A DNA stretch of 15,162 bases from positions 1 to 15,162 of the forward strand of contig JAJOHG010000535.1 in NCBI GenBank assembly GCA_021029095.1, written 5' to 3'. Of this stretch, positions 1-8,662 are shown in pieces; position 1 is the first letter of the stretch; each line of letters begins with the position of its first letter. The DNA comes from Phellopilus nigrolimitatus (taxonomy: Eukaryota > Basidiomycota > Agaricomycetes > Hymenochaetales > Hymenochaetaceae). The notes beneath the pieces are model-generated. The model was not told where the DNA came from, made no database searches, and saw nothing but the letters and a program-made list of their open reading frames with translations. The translations under genes were made by a program, and so were the position numbers.

Positions 1-754
1 CTTACTGTCCTTTGTATCATTGTCGTTAGTCGAATATATATGTACGAGTTGTCATAATAAATTGTCTCCAGACTATCCAATCTACCTGAATGACTATGAA
101 GAGTGTTTCTACGTTGAAAATGTTGCTTTGGAGTTTTCAGTTCATATAGTCAGACATCCATGTTTGACTGATTCCTATGTTTAGCACTGCAAACTTTTGC
201 TGCCGGTTACCTTGGCAGACATTTCTGGATCCGATGTAAGTATACTTTGAAGGTTCTAGGCCATGATTTCTGAATCCATGGCCCGTACACCCGTGGCCCG
301 GTTGCTTATCTCTTCAGAACAGACATTCATAAATCATGTCAAACAACAATGTGAAACGGGCCCTGAGTTTTTCTAAGCTATACAGGCCCCAAGAATAAAG
401 TAGCCAGGAATAAGCAAACATCGGCGAAAGATCATATCTCTCAACAATATCAAATTGATGAACAATTGATGCACTGCGGAGGCTCACGGAGGATGGGAAT
501 TCGAGAGGACGAGGAAGTCGTAGGGGTTATTGTAAGTTATGTAACCCTAAAGTAAACGTTCTTGTTTACATACGCCCACTGGCGTCAAGGAGACCAACGA
601 GCCAACAGCGTTTCAACTGTTGCGAGCTCCCTCCTCCGCCCACCCTCTATCTCTCTTTTAACCCCTACTCCCACCGCAGGTCGGTCTCAACAGCGCAGAG
701 CGCTCACTCGTTTTCTCCAGGTTTTCTTCACACTAGACTATACTCTTTGACAAC
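1..754 (+). promoter_or_regulatory. Upstream region and probable 5' UTR of noxA
   Basis: I found no coding frame with protein-like composition in these 754 bases. The last 120 bases or so before the noxA start (about 630-750) are rich in pyrimidines (CTCC, CTCTCT and TTTTCTCC tracts). That is typical of fungal core promoters and 5' UTRs, and transcription probably starts here. I cannot name a specific TATA box or operator with confidence. The small open frame at 562-750 reads through this pyrimidine-rich stretch and is probably not a gene. Confidence 0.45.
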
Positions 755-2906
755 ATGGCGTATAACATGAAGAGGTCGTCCGGCCTCGACTTCTCCGATA
801 GAGGCTCGACCTTCGACGCCCACCCCGACGTCGTCCTCAGCGCGGGAAACCCCAATCTACAGCGTAACAAGACGGAGAGAAGTCGTATGCAAGGCCTTAT
901 GCGCATCCCGACTATGAGGGGCATGGGTAACAAGCCTCTGACCGATGCGAGGAAACTCTCTTTGAAAGAGAGATGGGACCTTTGGATGGTCAACGAGGGC
1001 GGCCGCCGTCTGTTCTTCTACTTCATTGTCTTCTTGCACGTTTTGGTCTTCATCTTCGGCTGGTTCAATTATGCCTTGAAGGATAACGAGGTGACTGCAA
1101 GGGCTACTTTTGGCGTCACTTTCGGTGAGCAGAAACAAGACCTCATCAGTTTGCTCTGTTATTAACGTACTCGTAGTAATTGCTCGTACGGCCGCGCTCG
1201 TATTGCACGTCGATGTCATTTTCATCCTTCTTCCTGTCTGCCGGAATTTTATTTCGATGTTACGGCGCACGCCTCTCAACGATATCATCCCCTTCGACAA
1301 GAACATCACGTTCCACAAGATGGTCGCCTGGTCGATCGTGTTTTTCTCGTTTGTGCACATCGCTGCGCACATGGTCAACTTCGCCGAGCTCGCAATGGCG
1401 GACACCGACGCAAAGACGACTGGTCAACGTGTCGTCGCATTTATAGCTGCGAACTTCGTCACCGGACCTGGTGCGACCGGCTGGATCATGACTGCAGCGC
1501 TCGGTGTTATGGTGTACTTCGCAATTGAAAAACGGCGCCGCGCACATTTCGAGCGCTTCTGGTACACGCACCACCTCTTCATCGTGTTTTTCATCAACTG
1601 GCAGTTGCACGGCATGTTCTGCATGATCAAGCCGGACAGGCCCCCGTACTGCTCGTTCAACACAATTGGGGTGTTCTGGCGCTACTGGCTTGTCGGCGGC
1701 GTGATCTGGATCTACGAGCGCATCCTCCGTGAAGTGCGCTCCCGCCATCGCACATACGTCTCCAAGGTCATCCAGCATCCGTCAAAGGTCATGGAGGTGC
1801 AGATCAAGAAGGAGAAGACGACGACGCGCGCAGGGCAGTACATTTTCCTCTGCTGCCCGGAGGTCTCGTACTTCCAATGGCACCCGTTTACGCTCACGAG
1901 CGCACCTGAGGAGGACTACATCTCCGTGCACATCCGCGTCGTCGGCGACTTCACGGGCGCGTTCGCCAAAGCTCTCGGGTGTGACTTTGATTCGAAGGAT
2001 GCTAAGGAGACAGAGAAGAGCGGCGCAGGCAAGGTCGTGCCTCCGCCAGTCAACCGCGTTTTACCTCGTGTCATGGTTGATGGCCCCTTCGGCTCGGCAT
2101 CTGAGGACTTTTTGAAATACGAGACAGTGCTCCTCGTCGGCGCAGGCATTGGCGTAACACCGTTCGCATCTATCCTGAAGTCGATCTGGTACCGCATGAA
2201 CAACTTCAACAACTCGAAACCGACACGTCTCTCGAAGGTGGGAATGCGTTTTCTAACGGTTTTTTTTAAGTCTGTTTCGCGGTTCTAATATTACCTTTTT
2301 TTTGCGACTGCAGGTCTACTTCACGTGGGTCATCCGTGACTTCGGCACAGCGGAATGGTTCCACTCGCTTTTGAAGGCCATCGAGGATCAGGACACGCAG
2401 CGCCGCATCGAGATCAGTATCTATCTCACCGCGAAGATCAAGCCAGATGACGCAACGAACATTATGGTGCGTGCTTTTCCCTTTCAGTTTTTGTCTGCCG
2501 ATCAAATAAACATAAATTTCGCAATCTCCACAGGTCCAAGATGTTGGCGCTGACGTCGATGCCATCAGTGGCTTGCGCGCGCCGACCCACTTCGGACGGC
2601 CGAACTGGGACCGCGTGTTCCCGTCCATCGCAGAAAACCATCCGGACACCGACGTCGGCGTGGTACGCCTTTTCTAACTGTACCTTTCCGTATACCCTTC
2701 TGACTTAGGCACTCCCAAATAAGTTCTTTTGTGGCCCCTCGGTGCTCTCGCGCACGCTGCACACCATGTCAAACAAGTACTCTTCGCCGAAGGGCACGCG
2801 TTTCTTCTTTGGCAAGGGTAAGCTACGTCTTGCTACCACAGCTCAACAAAAACGGTGTAGATCTCACTAACACCCTGTTCCGACTCCTTTTACAGAGAAT
2901 TTCTAA
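755..2906 (+). CDS. noxA: NADPH oxidase NoxA (superoxide-generating), six exons, complete
   Basis: Membrane flavocytochrome that moves electrons from NADPH through FAD and two hemes to oxygen, making superoxide. In fungi NoxA acts in hyphal differentiation and fruiting. Exons read as 755-1124, 1177-2237, 2314-2466, 2534-2662, 2724-2817 and 2896-2906, all GT-AG and in phase, giving 605 residues. Six membrane spans fit residues about 86-310. Paired heme histidines are H170/H184 and H255/H268, spaced as in gp91phox. The FAD motif HPFTLTSAP starts at H359. NADPH-binding motifs are GAGIGVTPF from G445 and FFCGP at 572-576. The protein ends FFFGKENF, the usual NoxA terminus. There are no EF hands, so it is not the NOX5/NoxC type. 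The start at 755 (CAACATGG) gives about 65 residues before the conserved LKERWDLWMVNEGGRR; a downstream Met could be used instead. Activity in fungi depends on NoxR and Rac (family knowledge). Confidence 0.95.
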
Positions 2907-3648
2907 GTGCATTCGCACGCTCACTCACCAGTCGTTTTTTCAAGTCCTGGGTTCCGTGTTCTTCTTTCCTTTTCTTCGTCTTCCGAGTCAGCTGTGTTAG
3001 AGCTGTGTGCAGGGCCGCTGTGCAACTCGAGGTTGACCCAGTGCGTCCTCGCGAGTTCTACGAAGAAGTAGTGGTCCGTTCGTGCTTTCGATGTTCATGT
3101 TTTATCTCTTGTTCTCTGAATCGAATAGTCAATCTAGTCGGAGGCATCTAAAGAAATCTTTCTGTATTCTGTGTGATGTCTTGTCATCAGAGCCGGAGCG
3201 TCATCGCCCAAGACTGCAGCAGTAGTGAGATTCACGTAATGATGCGTTGAATGCAGCCATTTTCGACGGATTCTTTAACTGTCTATGGACGCCTTCAGGA
3301 CTCATAGCCTATTATGTAGGCCCGAAGCCCGCTCAACATGAATGTGGCTCGGCACGCGTCACTCCAAGTCATGGACCTTGAGCACAAATTGGTCTATGTA
3401 AAAGACTAGAAATTGCTACCATTCAAGAGACAAGATATCATCAAATTTGGAGGATGTACATGTACATGCATGGACAAGTTCAAGCGATAGTATTACAATC
3501 AGAGCGAGAAAGAGCAGACATTGAATATACGTATGATACTCAAATTTGTTGGAAAATGTTACATAGTGAGAGTAGATTTCCATACTTCCCTGTGGGTTAT
3601 TCGATAACGATCATCTACCATCCTAACCTCTTTGGCCACTGATCCAGG
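2907..3648. other. Convergent intergenic region (3' UTRs of noxA and the NTPase-nuclease gene)
   Basis: This stretch lies between two genes that point at each other, so it should hold both 3' ends. The first 300 bases (2907-3210) are almost identical to the matching DNA after the noxA fragment in copy B (9902-10205). From about 3210 to 3648 the copies remain alignable but differ much more. The palindromic string ACATGTACATGCATG near 3457-3471 is also present in copy B. No convincing coding frame is present; the small frames here are not conserved between copies. Confidence 0.6.
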
Positions 3649-6600
3649 CTAAAACTTGTCATCGCCCGTAGTCACACCTTCAGCTACAGGCTCTTCAACA
3701 GGAACCACTCCCGAAAGCTTCGGTTCGTCCGTCCAACCAAAGTATTCGGGGCCTTTTATCCAAAATGGCTTCAGTCGCCGCACTGCGGACAATGCATCCT
3801 TTGTCTGCCGCGGATGTTCTTGCAAAATATGGCGAGATGAGAGCAGTGTCGCATATACGTCTTTGTCATCCACTACATTGTATACCGACGGCGAACAACC
3901 GTTTACGAAAATAGCGTATCGCGGATGCACCACTTTGGCAATGTTCTTCCCTTTGTCAGTGTTCCTATCGCTCCTCTTTCCCATATGGCTTGTCCTGAGA
4001 TTTGATGGCGTACCTTCGACCTCATTAACAGTCGACCTCTCCCCCGCAGAAGAAGCACGGGTCGGAGTGCGAGGGCGAGCTACTTCCGTGGGCGCGCTCT
4101 TCGCCTCGTACTTGGCCTGTGTCTGATAATAAGGCTGCACACCCAATTCCATGACAATCGTGATGTATGGCCGCCCATCCTCGTTCGGGCCGGACTGCGC
4201 CGGGAAAAAGTGGATGGCACGTTCGTCGATCTCAACACTGGCTTTCGTCCCAGCCCTCACTCGATCCTTGATCTGAATAAGAATTCCGGACATGATTTCT
4301 TCTCGGAGTTCCGCGTCCCATAAGATGATTGGGATAAACATGTTTAACAACGCTTGACCAGAACTGCATTGGAAAGCCATTGCACGAGCCGCCGCTGCCC
4401 AAGCGGCCTCTGTCGATATTACCGACGAGTCCCCAGCACGCTGGAAATGCGTGAAACGCACCCAGGCTTTGTCGAAAGCCTCCTCGAAAGTCTGTCCATT
4501 TTTAACATTATCGGGGTGGCTTTTGAAGATATGTTCCGCATGCTCATCTCCAAAGAGTGCTCTGATGAAGTACTTCAAGGGTACACCTCTGCTGTAAAAC
4601 GGATACTTTGAGCTTTCGTCAACAGGTTTATTAAGGTTCTCTGAAGTGTCTCTTTCATACGCTTCAGCCGCATCATCGTAAGCCAGGGTGAAGATGAGCC
4701 TAGCGACGAGCTCGCCACGTTCGCCCTTGTCGATCACGCCGGTGTCTAGAAATTTTTGCAGAAGTCGAGAAGGACTGTTAGAGCCCCCCCTGCTACGCAG
4801 GATACGCATCTGCCGAGCCGCTGCTTCGGCGAGGATCGGCTCCGATGGATAGCCTGTCCTTATCGTTTCACAGTGCTGTGGGATCGAGAATGCTATCGCC
4901 ATATGACTCTGGACAAGCTTGACTATCCGCGCTTGCGTCTTCGATCGAGATGTGTTGAAGTTAAGAAGAACGCGCACGGCCAAGACAGCTAACTTCGCAT
5001 CATCGGTCATTTCAGCACTATCAGGCTTGTTACGTCCGATGAGTTTGGACCTAGCGAGATTGATTATGCTCCATTCCATTTCCGGTTCGCCGCTCTTCAA
5101 GAGACTGAAAAACCTGGCAAAGATACAGCATAAGCAAGGTCTCATGCATAGTAACCAAGACGTAAAACGGTGCATACATTGGCCTTCCAAACGCACTCAT
5201 AAACTTGATGGTCGCTACATCACGGAGCGCCTTCTCACCAGGCCGGATAACTGGTCCATCCTGAGAACAATCGAATGGAAGTTCCGTAAACGGAGGCTGG
5301 ATAGTGTCTTCGCCATCATAGACTCTCGCCGATGGATACATCCATTGAGGTGGTGCAAATTTCGTGAGACTAGAATGCGTAGACAGAAAGAGGAAGAACA
5401 CCGGTGTGTCCAAAATGCCATTGGCAGTTGAGCAGAAGGCATGGTAAAGAGTGCATGAAACTGATCCGGTTTTGTCAGGTACGATGATGTTCGTCAGATC
5501 GTGGGCTTCGTCAAAGTAGATCACCACACGAGCATCAGACGGATCATTGACTTTCGCGAATTTGCTGATGATTGAGATTAAGGCAGAGATCTTGTTTATG
5601 GTCTGCTCGGCTAAAAAGAGGTGTGCAGCAGAATCGGCAGTACGTCCGTCCGTTTTCGCTGGGTCAGGATTCGACTTGGCTTGTTCCTTGTCACGTTTTT
5701 CCTTGGACTCCTTGAACACCTTGAAAGCCTTCTCATCTCTCTGCATAAAGGCAATCAGCAGAGAAAGGTGATCCCGGTATACCCAAACCACGTACGTCGT
5801 ACTTCATATCCACGACCTTCTGGTATAATTCATCCCGACCTTTCTCAAGATGCGCCGACCACATTTTCGCCACTTCCCCGTAAGTTCTTGCCACCTTAAA
5901 CTCAGGCTCAAGCGCCTTGACTTCGTCGAAAACTACTGAGAACAGATTGTGCAGAAATTCCATGAAGTGCAGGCGAGCTGCTTGCAACTCTTTCGGTGCG
6001 TTTTGACAAAGGTGATCGCGTATCTTCCTGTCAGGAAAAGGGTATGCGAAACCTGAAAAAATACGTCGTCAGCTGACGTACGATAACGTCTCTTCGCGGC
6101 TCACCCTTCTGGTCCCGGTCCGATCTCAGATTGAACGGTATAGTGAATATAAGTTTACTGTGCTCGTGCACAGTCCGCGATTTTCCAGTTCCCGAGCTCT
6201 GGACGATGGCCAAGCTATTTGCATAGACCTGCTTACCCATTTCCTTGGTCATGGTGCGGACCGTTTCGTAGAGTAAACGATGGGCCTTTCCGTTGTACGT
6301 AACCGTCCACGCCTGCTTGACAGCTGGTGCCGTATCTGTCAGACGAGCCGATCGAAGACATATATAAGACACGAATACCTTGCTCTGTATGACGTTTCAG
6401 ATAAAGGACAAAAGGAACCTGAGATACATCACTCACTCTGCTGACCCTTATCGTCTGTACCGTGGGAGACGTCTTGATACAAAGACTTATATTGTTGAAG
6501 GTCGACTGCGTAGCCAAAGGTGGGAGCGATAGAATGACGAACGAGATTTACTTACGCAGATTTCTAATGTCTTTATATTCTTTCTTCTTATGCGCCTCCT

Positions 6601-6934
6601 CGATGCGATTTTTCAAAGCGGAGCCGTATAGCGATAGTATTGGTTTCACCAATGCTGGCTCTCGGTATTTAGGGTTTAGTCCTGAGCACGTCGCGACGAC
6701 AGATTGAACAATACATGGGGGAGTTATGGGTGACGGCATGATATCCGAATTCTCTTCCTGGTAAGCCAATGCCCGCTTGTCTAGCTCATCATGAACAACC
6801 TCGTCGTATCGGTCTTCAATGAAGATCAATCCCGGCGGCTGAGTCCTCGGTTTTGTTGAGGGACGATTAATCTCGTCAGCGTCTTCATTGGGACGTTTTG
6901 ACCCTTGACCGGAAGACCTTCCTGTGTTCGCCAT
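3649..6934 (-). CDS. P-loop NTPase fused to a putative PD-(D/E)XK-type nuclease region (CRN-like), six exons, intact
   Basis: Exons on the - strand: 6934-6556, 6505-6437, 6335-6105, 6052-5796, 5740-5178 and 5113-3649. All introns are GT-AG and phases match, giving 987 residues. Residues 1-35 are polar and basic (GSKRPNED, STKPRTQ), possibly a nuclear localisation signal. A P-loop variant QSSGTGKSR spans 195-203 (K201). Walker B VVIYFDEAHD spans 384-393 (D389, E390). GERGELVARL at 630-639 looks like the first acidic helix of restriction-endonuclease folds, and ILIQIKDR (Q780, K782) like its QxK strand. A Ser/Arg-rich linker at about 835-890 precedes HPRYAIFVNGCSPSVY at 896-911. From family memory, this resembles lineage-expanded Agaricomycete proteins; NTPase plus nuclease is the architecture proposed for Crinkler-type proteins. 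The nuclease assignment is inference. The exon 2/3 junction is the least certain. There is no signal peptide, so it is probably nuclear or cytosolic. Confidence 0.8.
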
Positions 6935-7027
6935 GATGGGGAAAGCGGAGGATGGGAGAGCACCAGAAGTGAAGCCACCCTGTTGTTATACTGGCTGTTC
7001 CTATTCAAGCTCCCGCGTGTTCTGATT
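6935..7027 (-). promoter_or_regulatory. Short upstream segment of the NTPase-nuclease gene, shared by both copies
   Basis: Immediately upstream of the start codon, about 90 bases are nearly identical in copy B (13914-14017). The main difference is a short insertion in copy B (AATACAG context at about 13974-13981). This is all the upstream DNA that was duplicated, so either the minimal promoter lies here or the two copies now use different promoters. I cannot identify a defined element. Confidence 0.4.
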
Positions 7028-7287
7028 GAGGGAAGCTGTGCAGGCCTCGTGGGAACTACCCATAATGGTGCATGCCTTCAAGGCCGCCGCCCTGAACTCA
7101 AGAGCCAACAATGGCAAACAAGTCCATTCACCGGTCAATGGGACGCCAAAATGTAAATTTGAATTTAAAGCAACTCAACACTAAACCGTACAATTCTTTT
7201 TAGCCTATGCTACTCATATATATCAGCAAGTTTCATATGAGCTACGGAGCGAAACCACTTTAAAATGAGAGAGAAATAAATTATTTA

Positions 7288-7398
7288 CAGCGTTTTCAAA
7301 AAACCTTGTCAGTGCGCGCAAAAAAAAAAAAAAAGTTGCGGCCCCCCAGGGTGTGCCAAATAAGGCATTATTGCCTAATTGAGCGAAGTCGCGTCGTG
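7288..7398 (+). repeat. Left terminal inverted repeat of the 418-base element
   Basis: Pairs with 7597-7705 over its whole length. It includes an A15 tract, then TTGCGGCC, GGGTGTGCCAAATAAGGC and ATTGAGCGAAGTCGCGTCGTG-type sequence that is mirrored exactly on the right side. Transcribed, the two arms could form a long hairpin. Confidence 0.88.
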
Positions 7399-7439
7399 GT
7401 TGCCTCGTCCATCGTGCCGTCCGTGTCCGTGTCGTGCAG

Positions 7440-7582
7440 CGTGCGCTAATCTGCCAACGGCGCCAAAAACTACACTCGGAGAAGCCAAAAATTTCAGCAA
7501 GTGCATCAGGGCAGTAGTGGGTTATCCCATATAGCCAAAGAACACGGACTTTCAAGTCCTCACTGATCTTTCGATTGGGCAT
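7440..7582 (-). pseudogene. Transposase N-terminal remnant (helix-turn-helix start)
   Basis: Reading leftward from 7582, the frame starts MPNRKISEDLKVRVLWLYG and continues through a helix-turn-helix-like stretch (DALAEIFGFSECSFWRRW). The opening MPNR-IS-DLK is what I recall for the first residues of Tc1/mariner-like (IS630) transposases in Agaricomycetes, where this region binds the inverted repeats. The frame then runs into the left inverted repeat, with no DDE catalytic domain. This is an internal-deletion product, not a working transposase. Confidence 0.65.
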
Positions 7583-7596
7583 GTACAACATAAATT

Positions 7597-7705
7597 CACG
7601 ACGCGACTTCGCTCAATTAGGCAATAATGCCTTATTTGGCACACCCTGAGGGGCCGCAACTTTCTTTTTTTTTGCGCGCACTGACAAGGTTTTCTGAAAA
7701 CGCTG
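7597..7705 (-). repeat. Right terminal inverted repeat of the 418-base element
   Basis: Reverse complement of 7288-7398, with a shorter A tract interrupted by one G. The tip CAGCGTTTTC ends at 7705, directly before the TA at 7706-7707. Confidence 0.88.
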
Positions 7706-7707
7706 TA

Positions 7708-8308
7708 CAGTGGAACCTCCCATACTGCATAAAGGTCGGTGGAAGGGTCAGCTTATGCTTATTCAGAGGTTATGCAATACGAGAAACTTGACTTATTAGG
7801 TAATTAAAACCATTAAAATCAAAGGATAAGCTATGATGGCATTTATCGGGTTGCTATAACATCCCCTAAGCTGAAAAAAAAAACCTGTGTGATATCAGGT
7901 TGTACAAGGCTCTTTGTGTGCTCTGCTCGCAGCTTTATTCTGAGTTGGTGGAGATGGCCGTGAGCCTGCCTGAAATCCGGCTGAATGTTCAATGGCACCG
8001 GAATTCTCCCAAAAGAGGGGAAGGTCTGCGGAATGAGCACTGAGAGTATGTCAAATCCTCATCATAGCGTTGATAGGTGAAAAAAAATGCGGAAGAAAAG
8101 GAGAAAATAAATGATGAAAGTGTCGCAACCCGATGGCAACCGACCTTGCATAATGCATATCCATATTTAAATTACTCAAATTGGCTATGCATTATGCATA
8201 TATAGTTTTATATAAGGATTTTCTATCTACCGACCCGGTGGAAACCCGGATCATGCATTATGGGAGGTTATGCATTATGAGAGTTATGCAATATGGGAGG
8301 TTCCACTG
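7708..8308. mobile_element. Non-autonomous pogo/Fot1-like element with about 25-bp inverted repeats
   Basis: The left tip CAGTGGAACCTCCCATACTG and the right tip (reverse complement CAGTGGAACCTCCCATATTG) match over about 25 bases with one mismatch. TA flanks both ends (7706-7707 and 8309-8310). The tip sequence and TA target resemble fungal Fot1/pogo elements (family recollection). The 601-base interior has no recognisable transposase; a 65-codon frame at 7843-8040 (-) is unplaced. Iterated TTATGCATTATG-type motifs lie near the right end (about 8147-8300), with weaker ones at about 7765. They may be transposase-binding sites. Confidence 0.78.
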
Positions 8309-8662
8309 TAATATGTTTGGTCAATTTGAGCTCTCACCACACCGGATTCCCACGCTCAATCAAAGCCGGGCATTTCGCATCCGGCTCCCAAGTCCGCAGA
8401 GGCCCAGAAAACTCAGAGCATCTTGCAAGCTACTATACGTGTGCGTCGTAACCCTCTCTATTCTGTCTTTTATTCTTGTTGTTGTTGTCGTCAGCGCTGA
8501 TTTTGGTTCAGTCTGCTGGAAAAGCCCGAAAACCACCATATATGATCCTATGGGGCACCAATGGCCCGAACTGTGAACCGCCCGAGCCGCTTGCTCTCCA
8601 CGCCCTGCCTTCTGTCAGGGCGTCACCACGGGTTGGGCCCTCCCACCGCTAACTGACCGCCA
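8309..8662 (+). other. Region upstream of the Ser-rich gene, no gene seen
   Basis: From 8311 on, the DNA no longer belongs to the transposon. A pyrimidine-rich stretch with TTGTTGTTGTTGTCGTC lies at about 8475-8492. It could be a promoter/5' UTR of the downstream frame. Alternatively, GCTAAC at 8649 followed by CAG or AAG about 15-25 bases later could be a branch point and acceptor, making the downstream frame a 3' exon. I cannot decide between these readings. Confidence 0.35.

Larger units (their letters stand above)
2492..7027. repeat. Segmental duplication, copy A (left)
   Basis: This 4.5-kb block recurs in the same orientation at about 9500-14017. Homology begins inside noxA intron 3 (TGTCTGCCG at 2492 and 9500). 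It ends shortly after the shared GGCTGTTCCTATTCAAGCTCC, about 100 bases upstream of the NTPase start codon. It therefore contains noxA exons 4-6, the noxA 3' flank and the complete NTPase-nuclease gene. Only this copy is joined to the rest of noxA, so it is probably the parental arrangement. Boundaries were placed by eye and could move by 10-20 bases. Confidence 0.93.
7288..7705. mobile_element. Non-autonomous Tc1/mariner (IS630)-type element with about 110-bp terminal inverted repeats
   Basis: The ends are long inverted repeats, 7288-7398 and 7597-7705, differing mainly in the length of an internal A tract. The outer tips read CAGCGTTTTC. Each end abuts a TA dinucleotide (7286-7287 and 7706-7707), as expected for TA target-site duplication in this superfamily. 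The 198-base interior encodes only the start of a transposase on the - strand. The element is 418 bases, far too short for a full transposase, so it would need a transposase supplied in trans. Confidence 0.85.

Noticed and set aside
1260..1778. 172-codon - strand frame inside noxA
   Set aside because: It is a shadow of the GC-biased noxA exon 2 on the other strand, rich in Asp, His and Val as expected from reverse reading.
4919..5431. 170-codon + strand frame, repeated almost unchanged at 11900-12412
   Set aside because: It lies antisense to NTPase exons 5 and 6, and its conservation is explained by the near-identical duplicated exons on the other strand.
6233..6517. Alternative reading of exons 2-3 in which the exon continues into KVFVSYICLRSA before the P-loop
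   Set aside because: It requires a weaker donor or a phase mismatch with exon 1. The chosen sites (donor GTGAGT at 6436, acceptor ending at 6336) are canonical and keep phase in both copies. The alternative is not excluded.
7223..7591. 122-codon - strand frame as a complete gene
   Set aside because: Only its first 45 or so residues look like a transposase start. The rest is translation of the inverted repeat and flanking A/T-rich DNA.
8147..8300. Array of short ATGCAT repeats considered as a CRISPR or satellite
   Set aside because: The units are short, irregular and in both orientations, without spacers of constant length. They sit at a transposon end in a eukaryotic sequence.
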